This document shows, piece by piece, positions 1-8,229 of a stretch of DNA of 64,000 nucleotides. How positions within the stretch are numbered: position 1 is the first letter of the stretch; each line of letters begins with the position of its first letter. Position numbers and translations under genes: made by a program. The notes beneath the pieces were generated by a model. The model searched no databases, had not been told where the DNA came from, and saw only the letters and a list, made by a program, of their open reading frames with translations. The stretch comes from Balneolaceae bacterium UBA3186. GTDB taxonomy: Bacteria; Bacteroidota; Rhodothermia; Balneolales; Balneolaceae. The stretch is from contig DEXK01000011.1 of NCBI GenBank assembly GCA_002364085.1, forward strand, positions 205,863 to 269,862. Reading direction: 5' to 3'.

Positions 1-358
1 TGTTCAGAACTTGTTCAGGATCAGCTTCAAATCCTTTGATCATGGTTTCAAGACCCTTTATGCTAATAGCATTCAAACTTTTATTCTCAGGGTGAAAGTC
101 TCCGAATCCATTAAAAATGACGAGTAGATCTGCCTTACTTAGCACCGCTGAATTACTCCAATGCAGTCCGTATGAATGTGTAAATACTACTCTGAATTTT
201 GTGTCTGCATCAAACCTTGGATAAAACGGCTTTCCGATATAGCCCCGATTGGCAGGTTTTAAAGGAATGCTATCCGGAATTACAGAAGCTAATTTATTCC
301 AAAAATCCTTATTAATTCCCCATCCGTGATAGGCCAGTATTTCTACTTTCTTTTCCAA
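1..358 (-). CDS. Alpha/beta hydrolase, BioG/BioH-like, partial (3' end outside window)
   Basis: The first 119 residues are visible; the gene continues past the left edge. It opens with a TTG codon inside the end of bioF (16-base overlap), giving MEKKVEILAYHGWG, and no ATG lies nearby. The HGWG turn near residues 11-14 resembles the oxyanion-hole loop of alpha/beta hydrolases. THSYG near residues 60-64 looks like a nucleophile elbow around Ser, with the usual first Gly replaced by Thr. Lying directly after bioF, it is probably the pimeloyl-ACP methyl ester esterase that releases pimeloyl-ACP for biotin synthesis. That role is inferred from context; the fold assignment is firmer. Confidence 0.7.
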   Translation of the reverse strand, partial: MEKKVEILAYHGWGINKDFWNKLASVIPDSIPLKPANRGYIGKPFYPRFDADTKFRVVFTHSYGLHWSNSAVLSKADLLVIFNGFGDFHPENKSLNAISIKGLETMIKGFEADPEQVLN

Positions 359-1518
359 TCAGCCAGTTCCTTTAAAAGTTTATCCAGATGTTCTTTTGTG
401 TGCTTTACTGAAAGTGTAATTCGTAGTCTTGAAGCATCTTTCTCCACCGTAGGTGGACGAATAGATGAAACCCATAATCCTTTTTCTTTCAACTGATTAG
501 ATAATTCAACTGTTTCCTTCTCATCCCCAATAATGACCGGTATTATTTGGCTGTCTGAAGCAGCAGTATCGAAGCCAAGTTTTTGAATTTCAGTCCTTAC
601 ATACTCTACATTATTCATCAACTGAGTTCTTTCCTGATCCATTTCGGGAATCAGATCAAGAGCAGCATCAATGGCTCCAATCACATTAGGCGGAAGTGAA
701 GTTGAATAAATAAATCCACCTGCAAAATTGATCAGGTAGTCTTTCATTTCTTTTGAACAAAGAGCATAAGCACCAAACGATCCAAAAGCTTTTCCAAACG
801 TGCCCAAGGAAATATCTATCCCTTCCTTTCTGAAGTTCAACCCCAGACCTTTTTCTCCAAGAACCCCAACCGCATGAGCATCATCAGAATAAAGTAAAGC
901 ACTATACTTTTCAGAAATCTCAATCAATCGATCGATATCATTTCGATCCCCATCCATACTGAAAACCGTTTCTGAAACGATCCAGATTCGATTGTAACGA
1001 TCGCTGCCTGCACTCTTGAGTAATTCCTCAAGATGATCATAGTTATTGTGCTCAAAGCGTTTAAAAGCAGCCCTACTGAGGATAGCTCCCTGAATCAGGC
1101 TGTTATGGATTTTTTTATCAGCAATGATCAAAGAATTTCGATCTGCTAGTGCGGGAAGGATACTCGTATTTGCCTGAAAGCCCGAATTAAATAGAATGGC
1201 TTCTTCTGCATTAAATAATTTAGCCAGTTTTTTCTCCAGTTCTGAATGAATTGAAAGTGTGCCTGTTACTAATCTGGAAGCACCAGAACCTACTCCATAC
1301 TTAGAAGAATATTCATTTGATCTTTTTATCAACTCAGGATGGTGGCTGAGCCCCAAATAATCATTAGAGGAGAAGTTTATGTACTCAGCATCATCATTTT
1401 TGATAATGTGAGCACCTCCCTGATTCTCCAGTGGCTTTAAAGTACGAAACTGATGCTCTTGCTTACGTTTCTCAAGAGCATCGTTTATAAAAGAATGTTT
1501 GTCTTTTTTTTCACTCAA
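343..1518 (-). CDS. bioF: 8-amino-7-oxononanoate synthase (PLP-dependent)
   Basis: This enzyme condenses pimeloyl-ACP (or CoA) with alanine, the first committed step of the biotin ring pathway. The 391-residue length fits the alpha-oxoamine synthase family. Visible marks are SNDYLGL near residue 51, FNSGFQAN near 110, SETVFSMDGD near 182, DDAHAVG near 212 and the PLP-lysine segment TFGKAFGSFG with Lys243. The start is TTG, placed directly after the TAA of the preceding gene. Glycine C-acetyltransferase (Kbl) is the close alternative; the following BioG/BioH-like hydrolase favours BioF. Confidence 0.88.
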   Translation of the reverse strand: MSEKKDKHSFINDALEKRKQEHQFRTLKPLENQGGAHIIKNDDAEYINFSSNDYLGLSHHPELIKRSNEYSSKYGVGSGASRLVTGTLSIHSELEKKLAKLFNAEEAILFNSGFQANTSILPALADRNSLIIADKKIHNSLIQGAILSRAAFKRFEHNNYDHLEELLKSAGSDRYNRIWIVSETVFSMDGDRNDIDRLIEISEKYSALLYSDDAHAVGVLGEKGLGLNFRKEGIDISLGTFGKAFGSFGAYALCSKEMKDYLINFAGGFIYSTSLPPNVIGAIDAALDLIPEMDQERTQLMNNVEYVRTEIQKLGFDTAASDSQIIPVIIGDEKETVELSNQLKEKGLWVSSIRPPTVEKDASRLRITLSVKHTKEHLDKLLKELADWKRK

Positions 1519-2607
1519 TTAGCTGGATCGTTGATTCCAGGTTGAATCACTCTCAAATGTTCTACCCATAGCTCTGAATTGACGAATAAAAGGGAGCTTC
1601 TTCCTCACCGATGGAGCGAATTGTGAATATTCGATCATAAATAACCGGTTTGTAGCCGGATCATAATAGGTGAAATTTACAAAAGGTCCGCCCATAGCTG
1701 CGTTTGTCATTGTCCACCAACCCTGGGTTTCGTAAGCCAAATAACGCCCTTTTTGAAAGCTGTTTACTCTCATTTTAATTCGGTCATTATACTCGGTAGT
1801 TACATATTTTTCTTCTGTGCTGCCTTTTATGTATTGCTGATTAAGAGAATCTCGTGTTGCATTGATCCAATCGGAATCAAGAAAATTGATATCTGTCACA
1901 TCATCTTTCCACCAAACCCAAAACCATCGGTCATTGATCTCGAGATTTCTACGGAATGAAAGAAAGTCACTGGTATCTATTCGGGCTATATAATCATGCT
2001 GAACTCTTACCTTAAAGCCGTGTTGAGCCCACATCGAATCGGAATATTGAGTTTGCTCTTTCTTCTCGAAGACATCATAAGTCCATCTGCTGAGTTCTCT
2101 TTCCAGCACATCTGCCATCAAGGAACGCTCTGAGTTAATGATCTTTTCTGCAAGTGCTGAATCTGAATTAGAACTTAATATCAATGCGTATTGATCTTTG
2201 TACCATTGATCTTTAATTGGAAATGCAAAGCTCTCACCATTTCTTACCTTTTGTTCTACACCTGCATCAAGAAAACCACGAATCGCTCTTGAAACATCAG
2301 TAGAATCATCAAGAACCCCTGCAAAGATCACATTCTTCATTCCTTTCAATCGATCTAATTGCGAATTTGAACGAATATCGGTGAATGACAGATCGTAATT
2401 TTCTTCAGGATTTAACATGTGAAACTGATACTTCCCGTAAGTAGCTCTGATTGCTTCCGCAGTTTTACTGTCAAATTGAGTAGAATCCATAACTACAATT
2501 ATTTCGTTTATGGCTCCCTGGGCTCTTGACCTGAAATCTCCTTCACATGCAGTTAATATTAAAGCGGCAATACAAGTGAAAAGTGTAACTGTTTTACGAA
2601 TAGACAT
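1519..2607 (-). CDS. DUF4837-type lipoprotein
   Basis: A 362-residue exported lipoprotein. I chose the ATG at 2607 because it gives a clean signal peptide, MSIRKTV followed by a hydrophobic stretch and the lipobox LTAC; an in-frame TTG seven codons upstream would overlap trpA. The body starts with NEIIVVMDSTQ and is rich in Trp and Tyr in its second half (WFWVWWKDD, GWWTMTNAAMGGPFVNF). It resembles the DUF4837 family found in Bacteroidota, whose function is unknown. It sits between trpA (10 bases upstream) and bioF (adjacent), so it may be cotranscribed with both. Confidence 0.7.
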   Translation of the reverse strand: MSIRKTVTLFTCIAALILTACEGDFRSRAQGAINEIIVVMDSTQFDSKTAEAIRATYGKYQFHMLNPEENYDLSFTDIRSNSQLDRLKGMKNVIFAGVLDDSTDVSRAIRGFLDAGVEQKVRNGESFAFPIKDQWYKDQYALILSSNSDSALAEKIINSERSLMADVLERELSRWTYDVFEKKEQTQYSDSMWAQHGFKVRVQHDYIARIDTSDFLSFRRNLEINDRWFWVWWKDDVTDINFLDSDWINATRDSLNQQYIKGSTEEKYVTTEYNDRIKMRVNSFQKGRYLAYETQGWWTMTNAAMGGPFVNFTYYDPATNRLFMIEYSQFAPSVRKKLPFIRQFRAMGRTFESDSTWNQRSS

Positions 2608-2617
2608 ATTTGTAAGA

Positions 2618-3415
2618 TTAATTTCCAAATTTCAATGAATGAACAAATTCATAAAGCTCTTGTTTCCATTCAGCTTTAGGATACGAATTTTTGATGGTAT
2701 TAATTAAAGCACTTCCAACAATAAATCCATCGGCATTTGATGCGATACGCTGAGCATCTTCATAAGACTTAATACCAAATCCAACCATGATGGGATTTCC
2801 AACAATGTTTTGATTTACTCGCTCGATGAATCTATCGACGGAATCAGAAACTTCGTTGCCATCTCTTGCCCCGGTAACGCCTGTAACAGAAACACAGTAT
2901 ACAAAACCATCGGATTTTGAGTCAGCTAATTTCATGCGAATATCTGTGCTGTTGGGAGCTACAAGATGTATGATCGGCAAGTTATTAGCTTTTGCATGGT
3001 TTTCTATAATTTCATCTTCATCAACGGGAATATCAGGCAAGATCAATCCATCCACACCTGATCTTGACGCTTTTTCACAAAATTCCTGAACACCGTAACG
3101 CAGAACGGGATTCATATAACCCATCAGAATAATAGGTATCTCAGATTTCTTTCTGATCTCTACAACCATTTCAAAGATCTTGTCGATGGTAATTCCGTTT
3201 TTGATAGCGATATCACTGGAATACTGAATGGTTGGACCATCGGCTAAGGGATCACTAAACGGCATTCCCAGTTCGATCATATCCGCTCCGTTCTTTTCCA
3301 TTTCCAAAACGATCTCAACGGTAGATTCCAGGTCAGGATATCCGGCTGTAATGAATAAGCTCATGAGCTTTTCATCAGCTGCTTTTTCTTTAAACTTTTG
3401 TGTAATTCTGTTCAT
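2618..3415 (-). CDS. trpA: Tryptophan synthase alpha subunit
   Basis: It cleaves indole-3-glycerol phosphate to indole and glyceraldehyde-3-phosphate; indole is channelled to TrpB. The length (265 residues) is standard for the TIM-barrel family. The catalytic pair is visible as Glu48 in MIELGMPFSDP and Asp59 in PLADGPTIQ. GFGIKSYEDA and FIVGSALI near the C-terminus form the phosphate-binding end. It is the last trp gene of the operon. A 287-base gap containing two inverted repeats separates it from trpB, which is unusual because trpB and trpA are normally coupled. Confidence 0.97.
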   Translation of the reverse strand: MNRITQKFKEKAADEKLMSLFITAGYPDLESTVEIVLEMEKNGADMIELGMPFSDPLADGPTIQYSSDIAIKNGITIDKIFEMVVEIRKKSEIPIILMGYMNPVLRYGVQEFCEKASRSGVDGLILPDIPVDEDEIIENHAKANNLPIIHLVAPNSTDIRMKLADSKSDGFVYCVSVTGVTGARDGNEVSDSVDRFIERVNQNIVGNPIMVGFGIKSYEDAQRIASNADGFIVGSALINTIKNSYPKAEWKQELYEFVHSLKFGN

Positions 3416-3432
3416 TTACTGCTATTGATGCC

Positions 3433-3456
3433 AGCGAAAACCTGAAGGATTTCGCT
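3433..3456. other. Small hairpin in trpB-trpA spacer
   Basis: A 7-bp perfect stem AGCGAAA/TTTCGCT with a 10-base loop lies 17 bases upstream of the trpA start codon on the transcribed strand. No T-tract follows, so it is not an obvious terminator. It could stabilise the processed trpA message or be a remnant of the neighbouring repeats. Confidence 0.4.
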
Positions 3457-3475
3457 TGTTTAAATTTTTCTAGTT

Positions 3476-3557
3476 GTCATTCAGAGCGATAGCGATGAAT
3501 CTGCACGTTTACTTATTTGTGAAGATCCGTCTCCCGAAGTTTCGGGATCAGGATGAC
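3476..3557. repeat. GTCAT-type inverted repeat element A
   Basis: The element begins GTCATTCAGAGCGATAGCG and ends ATCAGGATGAC. The two arms are imperfect inverted copies of the motif GTCATyCtGA...GATCT. Each arm holds its own small palindrome (CGATAGCG on the left, CCCGAAGTTTCGGG on the right). This has the form of the short non-coding dispersed repeats common in intergenic DNA of Bacteroidota and relatives. It lies in the trpB-trpA spacer. Confidence 0.65.
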
Positions 3558-3617
3558 TTTTCTTAATTAATATTTTTAGTGATTTTGTGTAATTATGTTC
3601 AACTAAAGTTAAGTTTT

Positions 3618-3693
3618 GTCATTTCGAACGGATGTAAGAAATCTGAATATCTTATTAAAGGAAATCTTTAGATCTCTCTTTGCTCGCTATGAC
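3618..3693. repeat. GTCAT-type inverted repeat element B
   Basis: A second element in the same spacer. The left arm starts GTCATTTCGAACGGATGTAAG and leads to AAATCT; the right arm is AGATCTCTCTTTGCTCGC followed by TATGAC. The arms pair imperfectly, leaving a short AT-rich centre. It resembles element A in ends and length but not in detail, so the two look like separate insertions of one family. Confidence 0.6.
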
Positions 3694-3702
3694 AGCAAAT
3701 TG

Positions 3703-4905
3703 TTACAAATTTTCTGATATTGTTCCCATATCCTTATCTCCTCTGCCCGAACAGTTTACGATAACTACCTGATCTTCTGTTGTAGTTGGCATCAGGTCTT
3801 CTAACCATGCAAATGCATGGGCAGTTTCCAATGCCGGAATAATTCCTTCTTTCTTGGATAGCAACTTCACTGCTTCCATTGCTTCATCATCTGTAACCGC
3901 ATTATACATTACTCTACCAGTGTCATGTAAATGAGAATGTTCAGGTCCTATACCAGGATAATCCAATCCTGCACTTATAGAATGTGCGAGTTCTATCTGT
4001 CCGTTTTTATCATGGAGCAAATAACTCATTGAGCCATGAAGAATTCCCGGCGTTCCTTTTGTGATAGTAGCAGCGGTTTTACCTGAATCAACTCCGAATC
4101 CGGCTGCTTCAATTCCTATAATATTCACTGATTCATCTTCAATAAACGGATAAAAGAATCCCATAGCGTTCGATCCTCCGCCCACACAAGCAATCAAGTA
4201 ATCCGGAAGTTTTCCTTCTGCCTCCATGATCTGTCGCTTTGTTTCGTCGCCAATAACACGGTGAAAGTTTCTAACCATCATCGGGTAAGGATGCGGCCCA
4301 ACTACCGAGCCGATGATATAAAAAGTATCTTCTACATTAGTCACCCAATCCCGAATGGCTTCATTAGTGGCGTCTTTGAGGGTTTTAGAACCACTTTCCA
4401 CACTTCTTACCTCCGCTCCAAGTAAATGCATTCGGTCTACGTTCAATTTTTGGCGAACCATATCTTCCGCGCCCATGTATACCACGCATTCCAGACCAAA
4501 CTTAGCACAAGCTGTGGCAGTAGCAACTCCATGCTGTCCCGCTCCTGTTTCAGCGATAATGCGTTTTTTACCCATTCTCTGAGCTAAAAGTACTTGTCCG
4601 ATCGCATTGTTGATCTTATGAGCACCAGTATGACAAAGATCTTCTCTTTTCATGTAGATCCGGGCTTTCCCGTAGTGCTCTGTTAACCTGTTTGCGAAAG
4701 TTAGCTTTGTAGGCCTGCCTACATATTCATTGAGCAATTCATTTAATTGTGAATTGAACGAAGGATCATTTTTTGCTCGTTCATATTCTTCTTCTAAAGC
4801 TTTTACTGCTGGAATAAGTATTTCAGGTACAAACTTCCCTCCGTATTGTCCGAAATAACCTCTGGAGTCAGGTTGTTGGTATATAATTTTGGTTTCTTCA
4901 GTCAT
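3703..4905 (-). CDS. trpB: Tryptophan synthase beta subunit
   Basis: A PLP enzyme that joins indole to serine to give tryptophan. It has 400 residues, the normal TrpB1 length. The Schiff-base lysine is Lys97 in HTGAHKINNAIGQ. The phosphate-cradle loop GGGSNAMG lies near residue 241, and the N-terminal GYFGQYGGKFVPE block is typical of TrpB1 rather than TrpB2. It forms the alpha2-beta2 complex with TrpA. Gaps of 170 bases on the trpF side and 287 bases on the trpA side both hold inverted repeats, which is loose spacing for an operon that is tight elsewhere. Confidence 0.98.
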   Translation of the reverse strand: MTEETKIIYQQPDSRGYFGQYGGKFVPEILIPAVKALEEEYERAKNDPSFNSQLNELLNEYVGRPTKLTFANRLTEHYGKARIYMKREDLCHTGAHKINNAIGQVLLAQRMGKKRIIAETGAGQHGVATATACAKFGLECVVYMGAEDMVRQKLNVDRMHLLGAEVRSVESGSKTLKDATNEAIRDWVTNVEDTFYIIGSVVGPHPYPMMVRNFHRVIGDETKRQIMEAEGKLPDYLIACVGGGSNAMGFFYPFIEDESVNIIGIEAAGFGVDSGKTAATITKGTPGILHGSMSYLLHDKNGQIELAHSISAGLDYPGIGPEHSHLHDTGRVMYNAVTDDEAMEAVKLLSKKEGIIPALETAHAFAWLEDLMPTTTEDQVVIVNCSGRGDKDMGTISENL

Positions 4906-4919
4906 TGTTAAATTAATTT

Positions 4920-5040
4920 GTCATGTCGATTGAATCCGATGAAATCGGAAGATTGAGACATCTAAAATTTATTTTGCTTTTTCTAAGCCTGTAAGATTTC
5001 TCGGTCATCCTCACTAGGTCAGTTTTCATCTCGAAATGAC
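4920..5040. repeat. GTCAT-type inverted repeat element C
   Basis: A longer, more decayed member of the family in the trpF-trpB spacer. It starts GTCATGTCGATTGAATCCG and ends TCATCTCGAAATGAC. An internal perfect hairpin CCGAT-GAA-ATCGG sits in the left arm, and a second GTCATCC copy lies inside the right half, suggesting a compound or nested element. Confidence 0.5.
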
Positions 5041-5075
5041 AAGAAAGGCTATTTATACTATGATTTATATTCATC

Positions 5076-5717
5076 CTAAATCAGCTCTACAGGTTTAACT
5101 GTATTCACAAATATTTCCATTTTCTCCAGGTCTTTTAAACCCGGTTCTTCTTCAATACTACTTGAAATGTCAACAGCATATGGATCCAAAGTGTCAATAG
5201 CTTCTTTTACATTATCAGAATTCAATCCGCCGGATAAGAAAAATGGTTTTGAAGTCAGGTCTTTGACAATATCCCAATCGAAGGTTTTGCCTGTTCCTCC
5301 CCATTGATCTCCGACTTTAGTATCAAAAAGAAAGAAATCGACCACATCGTTATACTGATCGATCTTTTCCTGTAAAGTTTTCTTTGTTGAATCCAGAGTA
5401 ATATGAATTGCTTTGATGATCGGTTTTTCGATCAATTCACAATATTCCGGTGTTTCATTTCCGTGAAGCTGAACAAGATCCAATCCTGTCTCCTTTGCTG
5501 TGGCATTTACTTCATCAAGCGGTTGGTTGACAAATACACCAACTTTTTCAGGACCTTCCAGCCAGTTAATGATAGCTCCGGCTTTAGCAGGTTCGATAAA
5601 CCGTGGACTTTTGTTATAAAAAATGAATCCCAAATAGTCTACAAACAAACCGGATGCAAACCTACCGTCTTCGAGATTGGTAATTCCGCATATCTTGATT
5701 TTTGTTGATTTACTCAT
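5076..5717 (-). CDS. trpF: Phosphoribosylanthranilate isomerase
   Basis: It catalyses the Amadori rearrangement of phosphoribosylanthranilate to CdRP. It has 213 residues with the TIM-barrel signature KICGITN at residues 8-14 (general base Cys10). The catalytic Asp is in FLFDTKVGDQWGGTGKTFDW, and FFLSGGLN and DISSSIE complete the phosphate site. Its start overlaps the end of trpC by 8 bases, so translation is probably coupled. TrpF is a separate protein here, not fused to TrpC as in enterobacteria. Confidence 0.97.
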   Translation of the reverse strand: MSKSTKIKICGITNLEDGRFASGLFVDYLGFIFYNKSPRFIEPAKAGAIINWLEGPEKVGVFVNQPLDEVNATAKETGLDLVQLHGNETPEYCELIEKPIIKAIHITLDSTKKTLQEKIDQYNDVVDFFLFDTKVGDQWGGTGKTFDWDIVKDLTSKPFFLSGGLNSDNVKEAIDTLDPYAVDISSSIEEEPGLKDLEKMEIFVNTVKPVELI

Positions 5718-6528
5718 TGATCAAATTCTTTTCAAAAATTTCATTTCCTGACTCAATTAATTCTTTTACAGCGTCTCCGGGATCATTCTGTCTCATAAAA
5801 TATTCACCTATCAAAGCGGAATGAATACCTTCTTTTCTCAGTAGAGCCATATCTTTTCCGGACGACAAACCACTTTCTGACACTAAAATCGTTTCTTCCG
5901 GTGCTTGCTGAAGGATTTTGATCCCACGATGCACATCTACTTCAAAATTCTTTAAATCACGATTGTTGACGCCCAGAATCTCTACCTGGTTAAAGTCTAA
6001 CCTATTAAAGTCTGCCTGGTCATAACATTCAACCAAAGCTGATAATTCGAATTCTTTAGCAGCCGCTAGTAATTCATTCAATTGACTACCATCCGTAATA
6101 GCCACGATAATCAAAACGGCATCTGCGCCAAAAGCTCGGGCTTCTTTGATCTGAAACGGATCAATAATGAAATCTTTTCTTAGCAAAGGAAGGTGAACTC
6201 GTTTTGAGATAGCATTCAGATATTCCAAATCTCCCATAAAAAATGGTTTATCTGTCAATACAGAAATTGCTGAAGCTCCGCCTTCCTCGTATCTGAGAGC
6301 AATATCAACAGGGTCGAAGTCTTCTCTGATCACTCCTTTTGATGGCGACCCTTTCTTTACTTCCGCAATGATAGAAACTTCGACTTTTTTCTGTAATGCA
6401 GACTTAAAGTCGATGCGTTTCTTCTCAAATCCTTCTAAAGAATGCAGATCATTAAAACCGATCTCTTTTTTCCTTTTGATGAGATCTTCAGCTGTTTGTA
6501 CTACTATTTTATCTAAAATGGTTGCCAT
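5710..6528 (-). CDS. trpC: Indole-3-glycerol phosphate synthase
   Basis: It closes the indole ring by decarboxylating CdRP. I start it at the ATG giving MATILDKIVVQT, 4 bases after the trpD stop; the frame stays open upstream, but that extension would overlap trpD and adds no family-like sequence. The 272-residue product carries the catalytic-lysine segment IIAEVKKGSPSKG, then LLRKDFIID, ALVECYD, LGVNNRDLKNF and VSESGL, which together make the TIM-barrel active site. Overlap with trpF suggests coupling. Confidence 0.96.
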   Translation of the reverse strand: MATILDKIVVQTAEDLIKRKKEIGFNDLHSLEGFEKKRIDFKSALQKKVEVSIIAEVKKGSPSKGVIREDFDPVDIALRYEEGGASAISVLTDKPFFMGDLEYLNAISKRVHLPLLRKDFIIDPFQIKEARAFGADAVLIIVAITDGSQLNELLAAAKEFELSALVECYDQADFNRLDFNQVEILGVNNRDLKNFEVDVHRGIKILQQAPEETILVSESGLSSGKDMALLRKEGIHSALIGEYFMRQNDPGDAVKELIESGNEIFEKNLINE

Positions 6529-6532
6529 AAAA

Positions 6533-7573
6533 TCAGTACTTAAATACTCCCATTGCGTCGTTTGTAGCATCAATGAAGTTATTGAATACTTTTCGGGCAT
6601 TTCCTGATTCTAAACTTTCTACTGCTTTCTCTTTAGCTTCTTGTAATGAGTTTACCAATCCGGATGCTTTGATTGCAAAAGTAGCATTTATCAACACAAT
6701 ATCTTTCTGGGCATCTGTGCATTTATTTGCCAGTATCTTTTTAAGAATAGAAGAATTCTTTTCAGCGTCACCGCCCATCAATTGTTCCATTTCATAGGTT
6801 TTAAAGCCCAATGATGTTGGATCAAATCTGTACGGTTCCGACACCTTTTTATCCTCAAGTTCAAAAACAGTTGAATTTCCTGTGATACTAACTTCATCCA
6901 AACCATCATCCGCATTAAAAGTATAAGCGAACTCAGTATCCAGGTTTGAAAGAATTGAGATCATTTTACCGGCTACTTCTTCGCTGAATGCACCGATCAC
7001 ATACTTTTGAACTCCTGCAGGATTTGCCATCGGCCCAAGAATATTGAAAAATGTTCTGAATCCCAGTTGTCGTCTTGTTGGCATTACATATTTCATAGCC
7101 GGATGGAACATCGGAGCAAACATAAAAGCCATCCCAACTTCGCTATAAACCTGTTCAACTCCCTCTTTACCGAGTTCTATTGAAGCTCCCAGATGCTCCA
7201 GAACATCCGCACTACCGCATTTACTGGATGCACTTCGGTTTCCGTGTTTTATTACCGGAACGCCCGCGCCTGCAACAACAAAGCTGGATACCGTTGAGAT
7301 ATTGAATGTACCGGATTTATCACCACCTGTTCCAACAAGATCAATAGCATTGGTCACATCTACTTCAACTTTTACAGATTTTTCGCGCATTACCTTTACG
7401 AAAGCGGTCAATTCGTCCACAGTTTCACCTTTCATTCTCATAGCGGTGAGAAAAGAAGCGATTTGTTCTTCGGGAACTTCACCTTCCATGATCTGAGTTA
7501 GCGCCCAGCCAGCTTCTATCAACGTCAGGTCTTCTGAAAATGAAAGTTTGTTTAAAATACTTTTGAATGTCAT
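6533..7573 (-). CDS. trpD: Anthranilate phosphoribosyltransferase
   Basis: It transfers the phosphoribosyl group of PRPP to anthranilate. It has 346 residues, the usual length. The PRPP loop GTGGDKSGTFNIST lies near residues 81-94. NRSASSKCGSADVLEHLG, PTRRQLGFRTFFNILGPMANP and the DGLDE metal-binding segment are all intact. The ATG overlaps the trpG stop by 4 bases (ATGA), the usual sign of coupled translation. TrpG is separate, not fused to TrpD. Confidence 0.97.
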   Translation of the reverse strand: MTFKSILNKLSFSEDLTLIEAGWALTQIMEGEVPEEQIASFLTAMRMKGETVDELTAFVKVMREKSVKVEVDVTNAIDLVGTGGDKSGTFNISTVSSFVVAGAGVPVIKHGNRSASSKCGSADVLEHLGASIELGKEGVEQVYSEVGMAFMFAPMFHPAMKYVMPTRRQLGFRTFFNILGPMANPAGVQKYVIGAFSEEVAGKMISILSNLDTEFAYTFNADDGLDEVSITGNSTVFELEDKKVSEPYRFDPTSLGFKTYEMEQLMGGDAEKNSSILKKILANKCTDAQKDIVLINATFAIKASGLVNSLQEAKEKAVESLESGNARKVFNNFIDATNDAMGVFKY

Positions 7574-8133
7574 GATTGGGTTAACCAGTTGGTTATCATT
7601 TTAGGTCCTTCGATTGTTAAAATGCTTTCAGGATGAAATTGAATTCCTTCGATCGGATATTCTTTATGTCGAACACCCATAATTACATCTTCAGATCTTG
7701 CCGTTATTTCCAGAACTTCCGGGATAGAATCAGGAGCTAAAACCAGAGAATGGTAACGCGTAGCTGTACAATTTTGGCTTACTCCTTTGAATATATTTTT
7801 ACCGTCATGTTCAACCTGTGAAACCTTGCCGTGCATAAGTTTAGGAGCATAATCTACTTTTGCTCCGAATACCTCCCCAATAGCCTGATGTCCTAAACAA
7901 ACTCCCAGAATCGGAGTGGTTTTACCAAGCTCCTGAATAAGCTGTTTACTAACTCCGGCATTATCAGGTCTTCCCGGTCCCGGCGAGATCAATATCTTTG
8001 AAGGATTCAGGTCTTTGATCTGATCAATGGTAAGCTCGTCATTGCGAATTACTTTATAATCTTCTGTTACAGCTGCAACAAGATGAACGAGGTTGTACGT
8101 AAATGAATCGTAGTTGTCTATAATTAAGATCAC
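7570..8133 (-). CDS. trpG: Anthranilate synthase glutaminase component (TrpG/PabA type)
   Basis: A class I glutamine amidotransferase supplying ammonia to TrpE. It has 187 residues. The nucleophile Cys79 lies in ILGVCLGHQAIGE, and the His-Glu pair is in FHPESI near the C-terminus. It begins with GTG. Since TrpG and PabA are nearly indistinguishable and no other copy is visible, it may also serve p-aminobenzoate synthesis. It overlaps trpD by 4 bases and is preceded by a 96-base gap after trpS. Confidence 0.95.
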   Translation of the reverse strand: MILIIDNYDSFTYNLVHLVAAVTEDYKVIRNDELTIDQIKDLNPSKILISPGPGRPDNAGVSKQLIQELGKTTPILGVCLGHQAIGEVFGAKVDYAPKLMHGKVSQVEHDGKNIFKGVSQNCTATRYHSLVLAPDSIPEVLEITARSEDVIMGVRHKEYPIEGIQFHPESILTIEGPKMITNWLTQS

Positions 8134-8162
8134 TGAATAGTTCCGTTAATTTTACCTTTACG

Positions 8163-8200
8163 ACACACCCCTGAATCCCCTCTCAAGAGGGGACTTTTTA
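8163..8200. repeat. GC-rich hairpin of the AGGGGTGTGT repeat type
   Basis: A perfect stem CCCCTC-TCAA-GAGGGG at 8177-8192 is flanked by ACACACCCCTGAAT on the left and followed on the plus strand by ACTTTTTA. It lies between trpS and trpG. On the transcribed (minus) strand the hairpin is followed by ATTCAGGGGTGTG rather than a T-run, so it should not terminate trp transcription. The combination of this hairpin with an AGGGGTGTGT tail resembles a dispersed intergenic repeat seen in Bacteroidota. Confidence 0.5.
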
Positions 8201-8229
8201 ATAACCTATATGAATAATCCTTTATCATC

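Noticed and set aside
8163..8200. GC-rich hairpin between trpS and trpG read as an intrinsic terminator of the trp operon
   Set aside because: The T-run follows the hairpin on the plus strand only; trp transcription runs on the minus strand, where no T-tract follows.
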